Shown here: piece by piece, positions 12,901-21,454 of the stretch
How positions within the stretch are numbered: the stretch's first letter is position 1
How the letters are laid out: each line of letters begins with the position of its first letter
Assembly: GCF_002307495.1 (NCBI RefSeq)
Contig: NZ_NTMR01000012.1
Location: 172,030-236,029, forward strand
Length of the DNA: 64,000 nt
Origin: Pseudomonas abyssi
Lineage (GTDB): Bacteria > Pseudomonadota > Gammaproteobacteria > Pseudomonadales > Pseudomonadaceae
Reading direction: 5' to 3'
The notes under the pieces: model-generated
What the model was told of the DNA's origin: nothing
Databases searched by the model: none
What the model saw: only the letters and a program-made list of their open reading frames with translations
Translations under genes and position numbers: made by a program

Positions 12901-13040
12901 TCGCGCAGCAACTCTGGCGCGATATTGGGGTTATCCGGACGGTCGGCCCAGTCGCCCAAGTAGTCGTAGCTCAGCTGTTGCTGGAACAGAGCGACCACGC
13001 GCTGCTGGGTCTTTTTTTCGATCTGGCCAACGGTGCTCAT
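9933..13040 (-). CDS. hsdR: Type I restriction enzyme R subunit HsdR
   Basis: Motor and nuclease subunit of a type I restriction complex, 1035 aa from ATG 13040 (MSTVGQIEKKTQQRV). That start forms an ATGA overlap with the upstream gene and has GAGG at good spacing; an ATG at 13049 has none. The N-terminal PD-(D/E)xK nuclease is seen as PDIVLYVNG (D139) and LELKRS (E153, K155). The superfamily 2 motor has Walker A QGSGKS near 284-288, DECHR near 393-397, and GFTGTPL. The C-terminal part binds the MTase core. It cuts DNA when HsdMS meets unmodified sites. Confidence 0.95.
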   Translation of the reverse strand: MSTVGQIEKKTQQRVVALFQQQLSYDYLGDWADRPDNPNIAPELLRDWLLDQGVEANLASRAIFELNKTANDASKGLYDRNKAVYELLRYGVKIKPEVGENTQTVWLIDWKHPERNHFAIAEEVTIKGADAKAHTKRPDIVLYVNGIALGVLELKRSKVAVNEGIRQNLDNQKAEFIQPFFSTMQYVMAGNDTQGLRYGTIQTGEKYYLTWKEDSDESTAADNLLDRHLLQLCNKARFLELIHDYIVFDSGVKKLCRHNQYFGIREAQRYLRRREGGIIWHTQGSGKSLTMVWLTKWIRENIQDSRVLIITDRTELDEQIEKVFTGVNEQIVRTTSGADLIEKLNQPSPWLLCSLIHKFGVREDADVEDFVEELRKSLPPDFRAKGDLYVFVDECHRTQSGELHKAMKAILPNAVFIGFTGTPLLKADKQKSIEVFGRYIHTYKFNEAVADGVVLDLRYEARDIDQNITSQKKIDQWFEAHTKGLNDLAKAQLKQRWGTMQKVLSSQSRLEKIVADILLDMAIKPRLADGRGNAMLVTSSIFEACKCYELFCKAGMGDKCAIVTSYKPSPADIKGEATGEGLTEKLRQYEIYNQMLGDKDPETFEKEVKQRFIKEPGQMKLLIVVDKLLTGFDAPSATYLYIDKQMRDHGLFQAICRVNRLDGEDKQYGYIIDYKDLFKQLEGAIDDYTSGALDGYDKADVAGLLEDRLSKAQEDLEEAREAIKALCDPVEKPKDTPAYLRFFCGTDSGNAEVLKANEPKRLNLYKMTSALIRCFGNLANELGEAGYSATEISEIKDEVDHFNKVRDEVKLASGDYIDLKAYEPDMRFLIDTYIRADESEKISAFDDMSLIQLIVERGASAVDALPKGIRESQEAVAETIENNVRKLIIDESPINPKYYETMSSLLDALIAKRKEDAISYQEYLDEVVKLAQQAQKPTSSTNYPGSINSPARKALYDNLGQNAGLALAVDAAVLDSRQDDWRGNAMKIKRVRLAIKGALDQWGSDIADTRGEYLAGQENERLDALLELVKHQHEY

Positions 13041-14971
13041 GAGATCCATCCTCGAATTTCATTAATCCAGGCCGGAACTTTATGTGTATCAGTTAATCGA
13101 GCAATGTATCTTTGAGCGAAAACATATTTATTGTTTCCACTGTCAAAAAAATTATTAATCAAATCTCTTTCGCTCGTGCGAAGATCTAAAGCAAAATACG
13201 AGTTTTCCTCTGTGGCCGAGTCAAAGAGATCGCATAGAACTTGATTTTTTAACTCAGCAGAAAATTCCTTGAGCGTTTCATAGAATAGTTTCCCATTTAG
13301 CGCGTCCTCTATTTCTGTTTGTGGCGAAACAGGATTGGACTTTATATGTACAAGTCGCGCATCTCTTGTTTTGGAGTCGCTTACTAGTCTCTTGCAAATG
13401 AGATTCGAGAGGTTGTTGTTTGTCTCGTATGAGACCAACTCTGTATCCGTATCTGAAATTAAAACAATCTTGCCATTTATTTCGTCTTTAAATTCTTCGT
13501 ATGAGACGGCGAGATGTTGATAAATTCTTTTGATTTCTTTCGCTCCACCCACGGGAACAACACGAACTCGCCGACTTGAAACTATATCTTTGAAGTAGGC
13601 ATTGAGATATATTCTTTCAGAGCTGCCCTCACACAATACCCAGGTATATGGGTTGTCGCCGATAGTGCTTGATATGATGGACTGAACTAAATCATTTATG
13701 CTTTTTAATCTGATGTCGTACGGGAACTTTCCGCGGCTGCTGCTTGCGAGTTGCTTAACCTGCTCCCGGTGACTAGGCAGATTTATAAGGTCGAAGACGT
13801 GGTCGCCATCTTTTTTAGTGATAACTGTTGCACTGCCATCCTCAATGGTCGGGAAAAATCCATACCAGTGGGTAGAAAACAGCAGTTGCATGCATGACTG
13901 GCTTATATCGTGTAATGCATCAAATTGATCAAAACAAGCAGACATATGAAGCGATGACTCAGGTTCGTCGATGGCCAGTACAAGATTATGTCCACTAGTG
14001 CGATGGTTTTTTATTAGACTATGCGCAACGTCGATTATTGCCTTTTGTTTTTCGCCGGAGCTGAGTGCATTGATTTCGAGCCAGCTCTCGCCTTGCTTCT
14101 TGTGCAGCTTTCTAATATTGAAAAAAGCCTGGGTAATCAAATTGTATACGTCTTGCTTTTTTAGATTTTGCTGCCTATCTGTTGGGGTTCTATACGAGTA
14201 CTCAATGAGCTCCTGGGAAAGTCCGTCAATAAATTCATTGAGACTTCTATTAATGCTTTGTATTGCGTGAGTGGTGACGCAGCGTTCGAGAATTTCATTT
14301 AAAGTCTCCCCCATCAATGCTTGGATTTCTATGGTTTCAAGTTTCGTGAAGGACTCAGAGTCAATATCTTTTGGTATGTATATATACTCAATGCCGTTCT
14401 TTAGCTCCCGCAGCAGTGGAGAGAATTCAGAAACTTCAGAATCATTTAAACTAATTAACTGAGGGTCAGCTTGCTCGCCATGAGTAATTTCGACCAACTT
14501 TCGGCAGTTAAATACTGAAAGGGTTGGGTTTGAGTTGTGATCGACTCCAATTGGGATCAAATAGTGTTCGCTTATTTTGATATTTCTAAGTAGAGACTCG
14601 CGATGGGTGATAAAACGCTTTATATGCTGCCTGTTTGCGGGATTAACATCTGCTTCGGAAATTGAAAGAGCGAGTTGGCTTAGCTTTTCCGCCAAGGCTG
14701 TCAATGGTTCCGGTATCTTGATTTTTTTTACAAGAAATACTGGGAGTATTGATGGCTTTGTTTCGCTATAGCCACTTCTCTTGACTGCAATATTTAGCGT
14801 AATTTGCCTTTCATTGAAAAATGAATCCAAGGCTTCAAGCACGGAACTTTTTCCAATTCCATTGTCGCCTACTAAGCCGCAAAAGTTTGAGGCTTCCGTC
14901 AAGGGGATATAATTAATTCCCTTGTATGTTTTGATGTATCTTAAAAGCACGCCAACTATCACATCGACCAC
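13037..14971 (-). CDS. OLD-like ATPase with TOPRIM-type domain inside the hsd operon
   Basis: Protein of 644 aa with an ABC/SMC-type ATPase: Walker A GDNGIGKSS (35-43), LSSGEKQ signature (303-309), Walker B VLAIDEPESSLH (331-342) and FSTHW. A TOPRIM-like C-terminal part shows CEGSSERIYL (E448) and VLISDTDTEL (D507, D509). This order is that of overcoming-lysogenization-defect (OLD) nucleases. Start is uncertain: GTG at 14971 or GTG at 14962, the latter better spaced from AAGG. The gene is visibly AT-rich compared with hsdR and hsdM. It sits between hsdS and hsdR with a 4-nt overlap to hsdR. A defence role is inferred. Confidence 0.8.
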   Translation of the reverse strand: MVDVIVGVLLRYIKTYKGINYIPLTEASNFCGLVGDNGIGKSSVLEALDSFFNERQITLNIAVKRSGYSETKPSILPVFLVKKIKIPEPLTALAEKLSQLALSISEADVNPANRQHIKRFITHRESLLRNIKISEHYLIPIGVDHNSNPTLSVFNCRKLVEITHGEQADPQLISLNDSEVSEFSPLLRELKNGIEYIYIPKDIDSESFTKLETIEIQALMGETLNEILERCVTTHAIQSINRSLNEFIDGLSQELIEYSYRTPTDRQQNLKKQDVYNLITQAFFNIRKLHKKQGESWLEINALSSGEKQKAIIDVAHSLIKNHRTSGHNLVLAIDEPESSLHMSACFDQFDALHDISQSCMQLLFSTHWYGFFPTIEDGSATVITKKDGDHVFDLINLPSHREQVKQLASSSRGKFPYDIRLKSINDLVQSIISSTIGDNPYTWVLCEGSSERIYLNAYFKDIVSSRRVRVVPVGGAKEIKRIYQHLAVSYEEFKDEINGKIVLISDTDTELVSYETNNNLSNLICKRLVSDSKTRDARLVHIKSNPVSPQTEIEDALNGKLFYETLKEFSAELKNQVLCDLFDSATEENSYFALDLRTSERDLINNFFDSGNNKYVFAQRYIARLTDTHKVPAWINEIRGWIS

Positions 14972-15015
14972 CTTATTTTGATTTTTAGGTAGAGATAACT
15001 CAAAATGCCTTTTTA

Positions 15016-16254
15016 TTAATTGCCGTAAGACAATCTTATTCTTCCGGTTAGTAACTCTTGCATCATGCCTTGTTTCATGTAACAGGCTTTGGCGAGGCGG
15101 TTTTCGAGGGTGGCGAGTTCGTTATCCATATCGGAGAGGATATTGGCGATGGCGGTCTGCTCACCCTTGGGTGGCAGTTTGATTTCGACCGTGCTCAGCG
15201 CATTTGCACTAATGTGAACAACCGCATCACCTTGACCCTTGCTCGCTTTTTGCCGACATATTTCTTGTGTGTTCAAGGCGTAACCAAGGTAAGTTGAATC
15301 GGAGTTAATTGGACGGAGAATTACGATATCTCCGCCTGCATATGCTTCGAAGTTATCGACATAAGCGACGCACTTCCCGATCTCAGCTTTTGTTTCTCCC
15401 GATCCTGCGAACAAGATGTCGCCCATTTTTAAACTAGCAGCGTTGGCTGCAACTTCTTTTGAAATAAATGACTGGAATACTCGCAGGATGTATTTATGTG
15501 CTGTGTAAATCTCTCCGTATCGCACACAAGGCAATACGCCGCTGCTAGCTTGATCGCGTGTGACTCCACTGCCCTTCAAAAATATTCCAATTTCATCCAG
15601 CCGCTTCACCTCCCACTCTCCATTAAACCCCGGTAGGCGGCGTCGGCCGGTGAGGAGTTGTTGCATGGTGGCTTGCTGGATGTCGCGCTTTTTGGTGATA
15701 ATTTTATCTAAGCCATCAATAAGGGCATCGATATCTTTTAGGGCTTTAGAAATATTTCTTTGGCTTTCTAATGGTGGCACCCTGATAAAGTACTTCTCCA
15801 TCTCGCTTTTTTGAGTATGCACGAGAGCAGAAGCGCCATGGGCGTCACCCTCGATGTGACTCGTAAGATCTCTAAGCGCATAGAAGAAATAGTCAGAATC
15901 AATGCGCGACTGCTTTATCTCAATTTTCCACGTATGATAGTTAAGGAGCGCGTCGTTACCTTTCCACACATGCGGGCCAAACGAGGTTCCTCGGCTGCCA
16001 GACCATGCGAAAAGAAGTTGGTTGTATTTAACTAAAATCTTGCTATCAAATTTTCCCGAGAAATAATTAAACTCATTGGAACCATTAAGATTTTGAATTC
16101 TAATGATAGGTAATCCATTACTTTGCCACTCGTGAGGCTTAAAGCCCCGTCCATTTATCAGAGTGCAGACTTCTTTTATTTGCGCAATCCCCCAATCTTC
16201 AGGGATTATTCCAATTTCAGTCTGTTTGTACCCGAGAATTAAATCTGCACTCAT
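15016..16254 (-). CDS. hsdS: Type I restriction-modification specificity subunit HsdS
   Basis: Protein of 412 aa with two target-recognition domains (about residues 15-190 and 215-395), each followed by a coiled-coil spacer. The spacers end in similar repeats (QQLLTGRRRLPGF near 200, QELLTGRIRL near the end), typical of HsdS. Each half recognises one part of a bipartite DNA site; the site cannot be predicted here. ATG at 16254 overlaps the hsdM stop (ATGA). The coding sequence is AT-rich relative to hsdM, as is common for exchanged specificity genes. Confidence 0.93.
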   Translation of the reverse strand: MSADLILGYKQTEIGIIPEDWGIAQIKEVCTLINGRGFKPHEWQSNGLPIIRIQNLNGSNEFNYFSGKFDSKILVKYNQLLFAWSGSRGTSFGPHVWKGNDALLNYHTWKIEIKQSRIDSDYFFYALRDLTSHIEGDAHGASALVHTQKSEMEKYFIRVPPLESQRNISKALKDIDALIDGLDKIITKKRDIQQATMQQLLTGRRRLPGFNGEWEVKRLDEIGIFLKGSGVTRDQASSGVLPCVRYGEIYTAHKYILRVFQSFISKEVAANAASLKMGDILFAGSGETKAEIGKCVAYVDNFEAYAGGDIVILRPINSDSTYLGYALNTQEICRQKASKGQGDAVVHISANALSTVEIKLPPKGEQTAIANILSDMDNELATLENRLAKACYMKQGMMQELLTGRIRLSYGN

Positions 16255-18650
16255 ACGGAAAACCCCATCTTAACCAGATGAGAATTGACCTTGACCGCCA
16301 ACGCCTCCACCTCGGCATTCAGCGCTGGCAATGGCGTGGCATAGCGTTCGGCCAGTTGACGGATACGACCGGTCAGCGCCTGCGACACCCGATCTAGCTC
16401 GGTCTGCACATCCGCTTGCAGGGTGGCCAGCCATTTGTCGTCCACCACCAGGGTTTTCAGCTCGGCCTCACTGAGTTGGGCGTAGTGGGCAAGCACCTTC
16501 GCATCCAGCAACTTCTGGGCAGCTTTGACCTTTTTGCTAGCCTCGGCCTCGCGCTGGATTAGTTCCAAGCATTGCTCCAGTGCCTGGCGTTCTTCGTCGG
16601 CGTCACGCTCGTGCTTGATGGCTTTCAGTCGTGCCTTGACGCTGGCGGCGGTGAGCTTGCCCTTGTCGGTTTTGCCTTCGGTCAGAGGGCCGTCTTCGCC
16701 ACCCTTCTCCTCGTCCAGCTCTTCCAGCTCGCGGCTGATGGCATCACGTTTGGCTTCCAGCTCGGTGATGGCGGCGGCTTCGGCGGCGTAGTAGCGGCGC
16801 ACGATCAATTCGGGCGGCAGCAGGTCGGTATTGGGGGCGCCCTGGCTAGAGCCGCTGGCAATTAGCGGCTTCCATCCATCGATCACCAGTTGGTAGACAT
16901 CATCCTGCAAGGTGGCATACCAATAGTCCTGAAGGTGCTGGTAGACGTCGTAGGCATTCAGCAGCTGCGCGGTCTCGAAGCGGTGCAGCAAGTCTTCAGC
17001 CAGTTGCTTGAGCAGCGCCTTGGGCTGGTCGCCAATGGCGATGCCGGTTAGGTTCGGGCGGTGTTCGTCACGCCAGGCCTCGAACAGGCCTGCCACCGTC
17101 TGACGAAAGGCGTCGAACTCGGGATGGCGGAAGATGGTTGGCTTGATCTCGCTGATGGCGACTTTAAGGTTGAGGTAGCCGGGGCGCAGTGGCTCGAATA
17201 GCGCGCTGCGAAGATTAGGCATTACGTCCCAGTAGGCACACAGAGCGTCAATATCACGTTCGGGAATGCCTCCATGCAGGTGGGCCTCGATGTCCTGAAG
17301 ATCCTCTGCTTCGCTGGTGTCGATATAGCGCGGGATATTCAGGTTGAAGTCGTTGGCCTCGATCTCGGCCATGGGCACCAGTCGTGCGAATTTCTCCACT
17401 TCAAGCTGCTGGGTGAAGGTATCGACGATCTTGTGGATGTCCTGTTCACGCAGGCGGTTCTTGTTGCCGTCCTTGATAAAGCCCTTGCTGGCATCGATCA
17501 GGAACAGGCCCTTGCGCCCGGCACTGCCCTCTTTATCGAGCACGATGATGCAGGCAGGAATGCCGGTGCCGTAGAACAGGTTAGCCGGCAGGCCGATGAT
17601 GCCCTTGATGTAACCCTGCTGGAGGATGCGCTTGCGGATTGTGGCCTCGGCACCGCCCCGGAAAAGTACACCGTGGGGCAGAATCACCGCCGCTTTGCCG
17701 GTGCTCTTCAGCGAGGTGAGCATGTGTAAGAGGAAGGCATAGTCGCCGTTCTTCTCGGGTGGAATGCCAAAGCTGAAACGGTTGTACTCATCCTCCGCCG
17801 GGTTGAAGCCATTGCTCCAAGCCTTGGTGGAGAACGGAGGGTTGGCGACGATAAAGTCGAACAGCTTGAGGTAGCCCAGCCGGTCTTTGAAATGGGGTGC
17901 GGACAGGGTGTTGTCCTTCCAGATCTCCGCCGTGGGGCAGTCATGCAGGATCATGTTCATTTTGGCCAGGGCGCTGGTGGCGTTGTCCATTTCCTGGCCG
18001 TAGATGGCCAGATCCAGCCCTGTGGCGCTCTTTGCTTCGTCGTGAGCCTTGAGCAGCAGCGATCCTGAACCGCATGTCGGATCATAGATGCTCTGCTTGC
18101 TGTCAGTGGCGCCGGCCAGGCCGATGACTTGAGATATGATCCGAGACACTTCAGCCGGGGTATAGAACTGCCCCTTGCTCTTGCCGGACTCGGTGGCGAA
18201 GTGCCGCATCAGGTATTCGTAGGCATCACCTAGGATGTCGTCACCCTGAGCGCGGTTTCCTTTGAAGTTGAGTGCCGGGGTGTTGAAGATGCTGACCAGG
18301 TTGGACAGACGGTCGACCATCTCCTTGCCCTTACCGAGCTTCTCCTGGTCGTTGAAGTCGGCCACGTCGATAACGCCGGTGAGGTTATTGGCCTCAGCCA
18401 GGCGGGCGATGATCTGGTTGATCTTGTCGCCGATCTCCTTGTCGCCCTTGAGCGCCACCATGTCAGCAAAGCTGCCGCCGGGGGGTACTTCGATCAGGGA
18501 ATGGGGGTTGCCGGCGTACTTATCCGAAACGTACTTCACGAACAGCAGCACCAGAACGTAGTCCTTGTACTGCGAGGCATCCATCCCGCCACGCAGCTCG
18601 TCGCAGGATTTCCAGAGGGAGGAATAGAGTTCGGATTTCTTGATAGCCAT
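16251..18650 (-). CDS. hsdM: Type I restriction-modification methylase HsdM
   Basis: N6-adenine methyltransferase subunit, 799 aa. An N-terminal HsdM domain begins KKSELYSSLWKSCDELRGGM. The SAM-binding motif I is DPTCGSGSLLL (residues 190-200) and catalytic motif IV is NPPF (270-273). The protein is longer than the classic 530-aa type because of a C-terminal extension of about 300 residues with Glu/Lys-rich coiled-coil segments. It modifies the host DNA with HsdS and forms the restriction complex with HsdR. It lies 56 bp downstream of the degenerate methylase-like gene on the same strand. Confidence 0.95.
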   Translation of the reverse strand: MAIKKSELYSSLWKSCDELRGGMDASQYKDYVLVLLFVKYVSDKYAGNPHSLIEVPPGGSFADMVALKGDKEIGDKINQIIARLAEANNLTGVIDVADFNDQEKLGKGKEMVDRLSNLVSIFNTPALNFKGNRAQGDDILGDAYEYLMRHFATESGKSKGQFYTPAEVSRIISQVIGLAGATDSKQSIYDPTCGSGSLLLKAHDEAKSATGLDLAIYGQEMDNATSALAKMNMILHDCPTAEIWKDNTLSAPHFKDRLGYLKLFDFIVANPPFSTKAWSNGFNPAEDEYNRFSFGIPPEKNGDYAFLLHMLTSLKSTGKAAVILPHGVLFRGGAEATIRKRILQQGYIKGIIGLPANLFYGTGIPACIIVLDKEGSAGRKGLFLIDASKGFIKDGNKNRLREQDIHKIVDTFTQQLEVEKFARLVPMAEIEANDFNLNIPRYIDTSEAEDLQDIEAHLHGGIPERDIDALCAYWDVMPNLRSALFEPLRPGYLNLKVAISEIKPTIFRHPEFDAFRQTVAGLFEAWRDEHRPNLTGIAIGDQPKALLKQLAEDLLHRFETAQLLNAYDVYQHLQDYWYATLQDDVYQLVIDGWKPLIASGSSQGAPNTDLLPPELIVRRYYAAEAAAITELEAKRDAISRELEELDEEKGGEDGPLTEGKTDKGKLTAASVKARLKAIKHERDADEERQALEQCLELIQREAEASKKVKAAQKLLDAKVLAHYAQLSEAELKTLVVDDKWLATLQADVQTELDRVSQALTGRIRQLAERYATPLPALNAEVEALAVKVNSHLVKMGFSV

Positions 18651-18706
18651 GTGTTTCTTAGTGTCCTTTACGTATGCCGCTAGTTTAGTGAGCTTTGATT
18701 CGGCTT

Positions 18707-20470
18707 TTAAAGCGGCCAGAATGCTTTGGTGAGCTCTGCTTGTTGAAAGCGCAAGCTCTCAATTTCCGCTTCGAGCCGAGCCTCGTTATCGAATGCCTGA
18801 ACCATAGCGTGCATGGTCTGCAAAGGAGGCACTGGAATATCAATGTTCTTAAGGGTCGAAAGCTGAATGGAGGGGATGCTTGCCCCCACTGCTGCTTGAC
18901 TCAGCAGGCCCTGTCCAACGGCGGATCGCAGGAATATCAGCAGCGCTTTGGGAGGGTATTGATCGGGGAATCGGCTGCGCAAGACCACTAATGATTGCCC
19001 TGCTATCCAGCGGTTCTGGCCAGGCGGCGGGACGTCGCCTGCTATGCCTGCCTTGCCTACGACACCTTTGAAAGTCACCAGAATGTCGTCAGTTTTGATG
19101 AAGTAGCTGTCAGCCTTGGGCGACTGCAGGTCGAACAGTGCTTCTTTGCTGGCACTGCGGATATAGCCGAACGATGGAATGTCTTGGGCCAGTACTTCGT
19201 TGACCTCTGCACCCTCTGAGGCAGTGCTGTGTTGCCTGGGACGAAGGACTTCAAAGAAGTCCCCCAGCTTGCGCAGTGGGTAGCGCTTCAGGGCGTTGCT
19301 AAGCTTCTGTGCAGACTCATCCTGGACGTAGCGACTCGCCTCAAGGCTGTAGTCGCTTGCTTCAATCTCTTTAGCCGCCACATTCCTGGCAAATGGGGAG
19401 GCATCTTCGCTCGCTGCTAGTTGAAGCAGTGCATCGATGTCCTTCAGATCCACACGCCGTTTGCCAGATGTCTCCTTGAACGCTTCATGGTTGGCATTTA
19501 CAAAACGGATCGACTGGCTGCGACTCTTGCCGTCCAAGACCAGGATACTTACAGGGATTGATGTACCGCTGCACAGCCCACCTGGTAGCGCGATCACTGC
19601 GCGGACATGGCCAAGACTGACCAGATCTTCGCGCAGCTGCCGCTCGACCCCCTTTCCGAATAGCACAGAGCCTTGAACTGTCATAACAACTAGGCCTTGT
19701 GTTTGGGCGAGCAGGTGACGGATTTGCAGCACGTTGCCGACCTGGGTCTTTTCGGTGAAACGCTCCCAAAGATCGTCATTGCAGATTTCGTTTGGGTACT
19801 TCACGCCCATCGGCGGAAAGCAAATGGCCGTATCGAATTGAACCAGCTTTCCTTGTTTAATAGCTCTTGGTGACTTCACTGGGTCGGTTATATGCAGCTC
19901 CCAGTTCGCACCGCCTACCAGGTTGAGCATCTGAGCGCAGGTGTGTGGCACTTGCGACTCAACCCAGAGGTTTGCTCCGGTGCGAGCAACACGGGCAGCC
20001 AATTGGCCAGAGGTTTCCCATGGGATGTAGATTTTTTGGGTTTGGTCGACATGGGCAAGAGACACCATCAGCTCACAAAGGCTAGGTGAGTAGCTGACGG
20101 ACTCACCGCGCGACTCGATACTCCAATGCGCTGCGTCGTCTAGCAGCAGCGTGTCGATTAAGCCTTGAGTGCCTAGCAAGCGGATTTTCTGGATTAAAGC
20201 AGAAAGGTCGCTGGCCCCGTGAAGCCCTTGCCATGCACCTTCATCTAAGAATGGGTGGCGAGTGTATTGCTGTGCGCTCCGGAGAGCCTCCAGCTGTGCT
20301 GAGGTGCTCTGCTCGCACAGCGCCTCAAAATGCAGATGTTCTGGTAGAACTAGCTCTTTGGAGAGTTTCCACCAACACAGCAGTTGTAGGACTAGGGACA
20401 GAGCATTGGCGGGGACTGTGCCAGTTCCTCGAATGGTGTCGAGCAGTTGCCAGAGGACTTTATCGTTCAT
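18707..20470 (-). CDS. Methylase-specificity fusion with degenerate catalytic motifs
   Basis: Protein of 587 aa. The first 380 residues resemble an N6-adenine methylase fold and the last 200 an HsdS target-recognition domain (RKLGDFFEVLRPRQHS near 397, ending with an EIESLRFQQ coil). The key motifs are altered: the motif I position reads IYIPWETSGQL (147-157) instead of DPxCGxG, and motif IV reads FPPM (218-221) instead of NPPF/Y. It therefore probably binds DNA without methylating it. It sits between a DUF4258-like gene and hsdM, same strand. Function unknown; a regulatory or sensing partner of the type I system is possible. Confidence 0.72.
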   Translation of the reverse strand: MNDKVLWQLLDTIRGTGTVPANALSLVLQLLCWWKLSKELVLPEHLHFEALCEQSTSAQLEALRSAQQYTRHPFLDEGAWQGLHGASDLSALIQKIRLLGTQGLIDTLLLDDAAHWSIESRGESVSYSPSLCELMVSLAHVDQTQKIYIPWETSGQLAARVARTGANLWVESQVPHTCAQMLNLVGGANWELHITDPVKSPRAIKQGKLVQFDTAICFPPMGVKYPNEICNDDLWERFTEKTQVGNVLQIRHLLAQTQGLVVMTVQGSVLFGKGVERQLREDLVSLGHVRAVIALPGGLCSGTSIPVSILVLDGKSRSQSIRFVNANHEAFKETSGKRRVDLKDIDALLQLAASEDASPFARNVAAKEIEASDYSLEASRYVQDESAQKLSNALKRYPLRKLGDFFEVLRPRQHSTASEGAEVNEVLAQDIPSFGYIRSASKEALFDLQSPKADSYFIKTDDILVTFKGVVGKAGIAGDVPPPGQNRWIAGQSLVVLRSRFPDQYPPKALLIFLRSAVGQGLLSQAAVGASIPSIQLSTLKNIDIPVPPLQTMHAMVQAFDNEARLEAEIESLRFQQAELTKAFWPL

Positions 20471-20503
20471 GGATTTTCCGTGTTGTCCGGGGGGCGTATT
20501 CGT

Positions 20504-20758
20504 TCAGTGACGCTGGGAGCAGTTGTAGGTTGTGACCAGAGCATCACCGTCGGCGACTACTACCACTCCACCTTTGTCGCTAATTTTCATCAGCAAACGG
20601 CGTTCGTTATCCAGAGCCGCTATGCGCTGTTTCGCTTCCTTTTTGCCGAACACGACTTTGTCCTTCTCCTGAGAGCCATGTGCCAGAACGTATTCGACCA
20701 TATCGAGTGAGATCCCGCGCTGGGATTGGCGTGCCTTGCAGTGATGAGTGGTGTGCAT
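20504..20758 (-). CDS. DUF4258-like small protein
   Basis: Protein of 84 aa from ATG 20758 (GGAG nine bases upstream); an ATG at 20773 would add five residues. The sequence (HCKARQSQRGISLDMVEYVL, then LMKISDKGGVVVVADGDALV) fits DUF4258, a compact fold related to small RNase-like toxins. The gene lies 33 bp upstream of the degenerate methylase-specificity fusion, same strand, so the two are probably co-expressed. No antitoxin-like partner is visible next to it. Confidence 0.65.
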   Translation of the reverse strand: MHTTHHCKARQSQRGISLDMVEYVLAHGSQEKDKVVFGKKEAKQRIAALDNERRLLMKISDKGGVVVVADGDALVTTYNCSQRH

Positions 20759-20822
20759 GGTGTTCTGCTCCATGGAGTGATGAACATGGAGTTAGATTAG
20801 GTGATAGCTTTCTATGCGTCAA

Positions 20823-20841
20823 TTAAGCAATTAATGCTTAA
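20823..20841. promoter_or_regulatory. Inverted repeat upstream of the DUF4258/hsd operon
   Basis: TTAAGC-AATTAAT-GCTTAA, a perfect 6-bp inverted repeat in an AT-rich stretch about 65 bp upstream of the DUF4258-like start. It is the kind of site a dimeric regulator could bind to control this defence operon. Its role is inferred from position and symmetry. Confidence 0.4.
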
Positions 20842-21021
20842 AATAAGCACGAGATTCATTTTTGGTTAGGTCGACTGCTTGAGGCGCTTGCAGGCCGGGT
20901 GCATGTGCGGCTCCGTTAACAGTTACTCAGAATTTGACTGCTTTAGGAACTCCATCTATATCTATTTCGTAACTTATCCTGCGAATGGATGGCCAAGCAA
21001 TTGAGCGAATGGAGCATGACG

Positions 21022-21423
21022 ATGGATGAATTGAACAAGTTAGGAGAGTTGCTGTACGGCCCTGGAGAGGCAATGCAGGGAACGGAAATGAGCGTCGAAG
21101 ACGCGATTGAGTTTGTGCAGGAGCGATATCCCTCGCGACCTTTTTGCTTGGTGCGGGATTGGATATGGATCGACCTGGAGCTACCAGACAGGTTGATTCA
21201 GGAGGTGCAGAATGATCAACAACAGCCGGTTCTGCTTTATGCACACGATGTCGTACATGACTATGCTGAGCGTTTTCCAGCACCAGGAAGCTATGTTCGC
21301 ACGACTCTGCTTGTGTCATTTTCGGAGGGGTTTGTCTTTCAGACGCGTAACACTGTGTACGTGTTGCTGGGCACAGGTAAACGCAAGCGAGCCAAGCCTG
21401 ACGTCTTGAGAGGGCTATTTTGA
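21022..21423 (+). CDS. Hypothetical protein, DUF6957-like
   Basis: Protein of 133 aa beginning MDELNKLGELLYGPGE. I prefer ATG 21022 because GGAG lies seven bases upstream; in-frame ATG codons at 20989 and 21016 are alternatives. Visible features: VRDWIWIDLELP near residue 50 and VRTTLLVSFSEGFVFQTRNT near 95, which recall small pseudomonad accessory-genome proteins grouped as DUF6957 (from memory, not checked). It ends about 30 bp before the IS21 remnant and is convergent with it. No function can be assigned. Confidence 0.6.
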   Translation: MDELNKLGELLYGPGEAMQGTEMSVEDAIEFVQERYPSRPFCLVRDWIWIDLELPDRLIQEVQNDQQQPVLLYAHDVVHDYAERFPAPGSYVRTTLLVSFSEGFVFQTRNTVYVLLGTGKRKRAKPDVLRGLF

Positions 21424-21454
21424 TACAGGGGGGCACGAAAGTGCTTTTCTGCAC

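Noticed and set aside
11853..13115. 420-codon frame on the plus strand
   Set aside because: Opposite hsdR, which has clear nuclease and helicase motifs.
21339..21454. Last 38 codons of the istB reading frame
   Set aside because: They do not resemble IstB and lie opposite the DUF6957-like gene; readthrough after the break.
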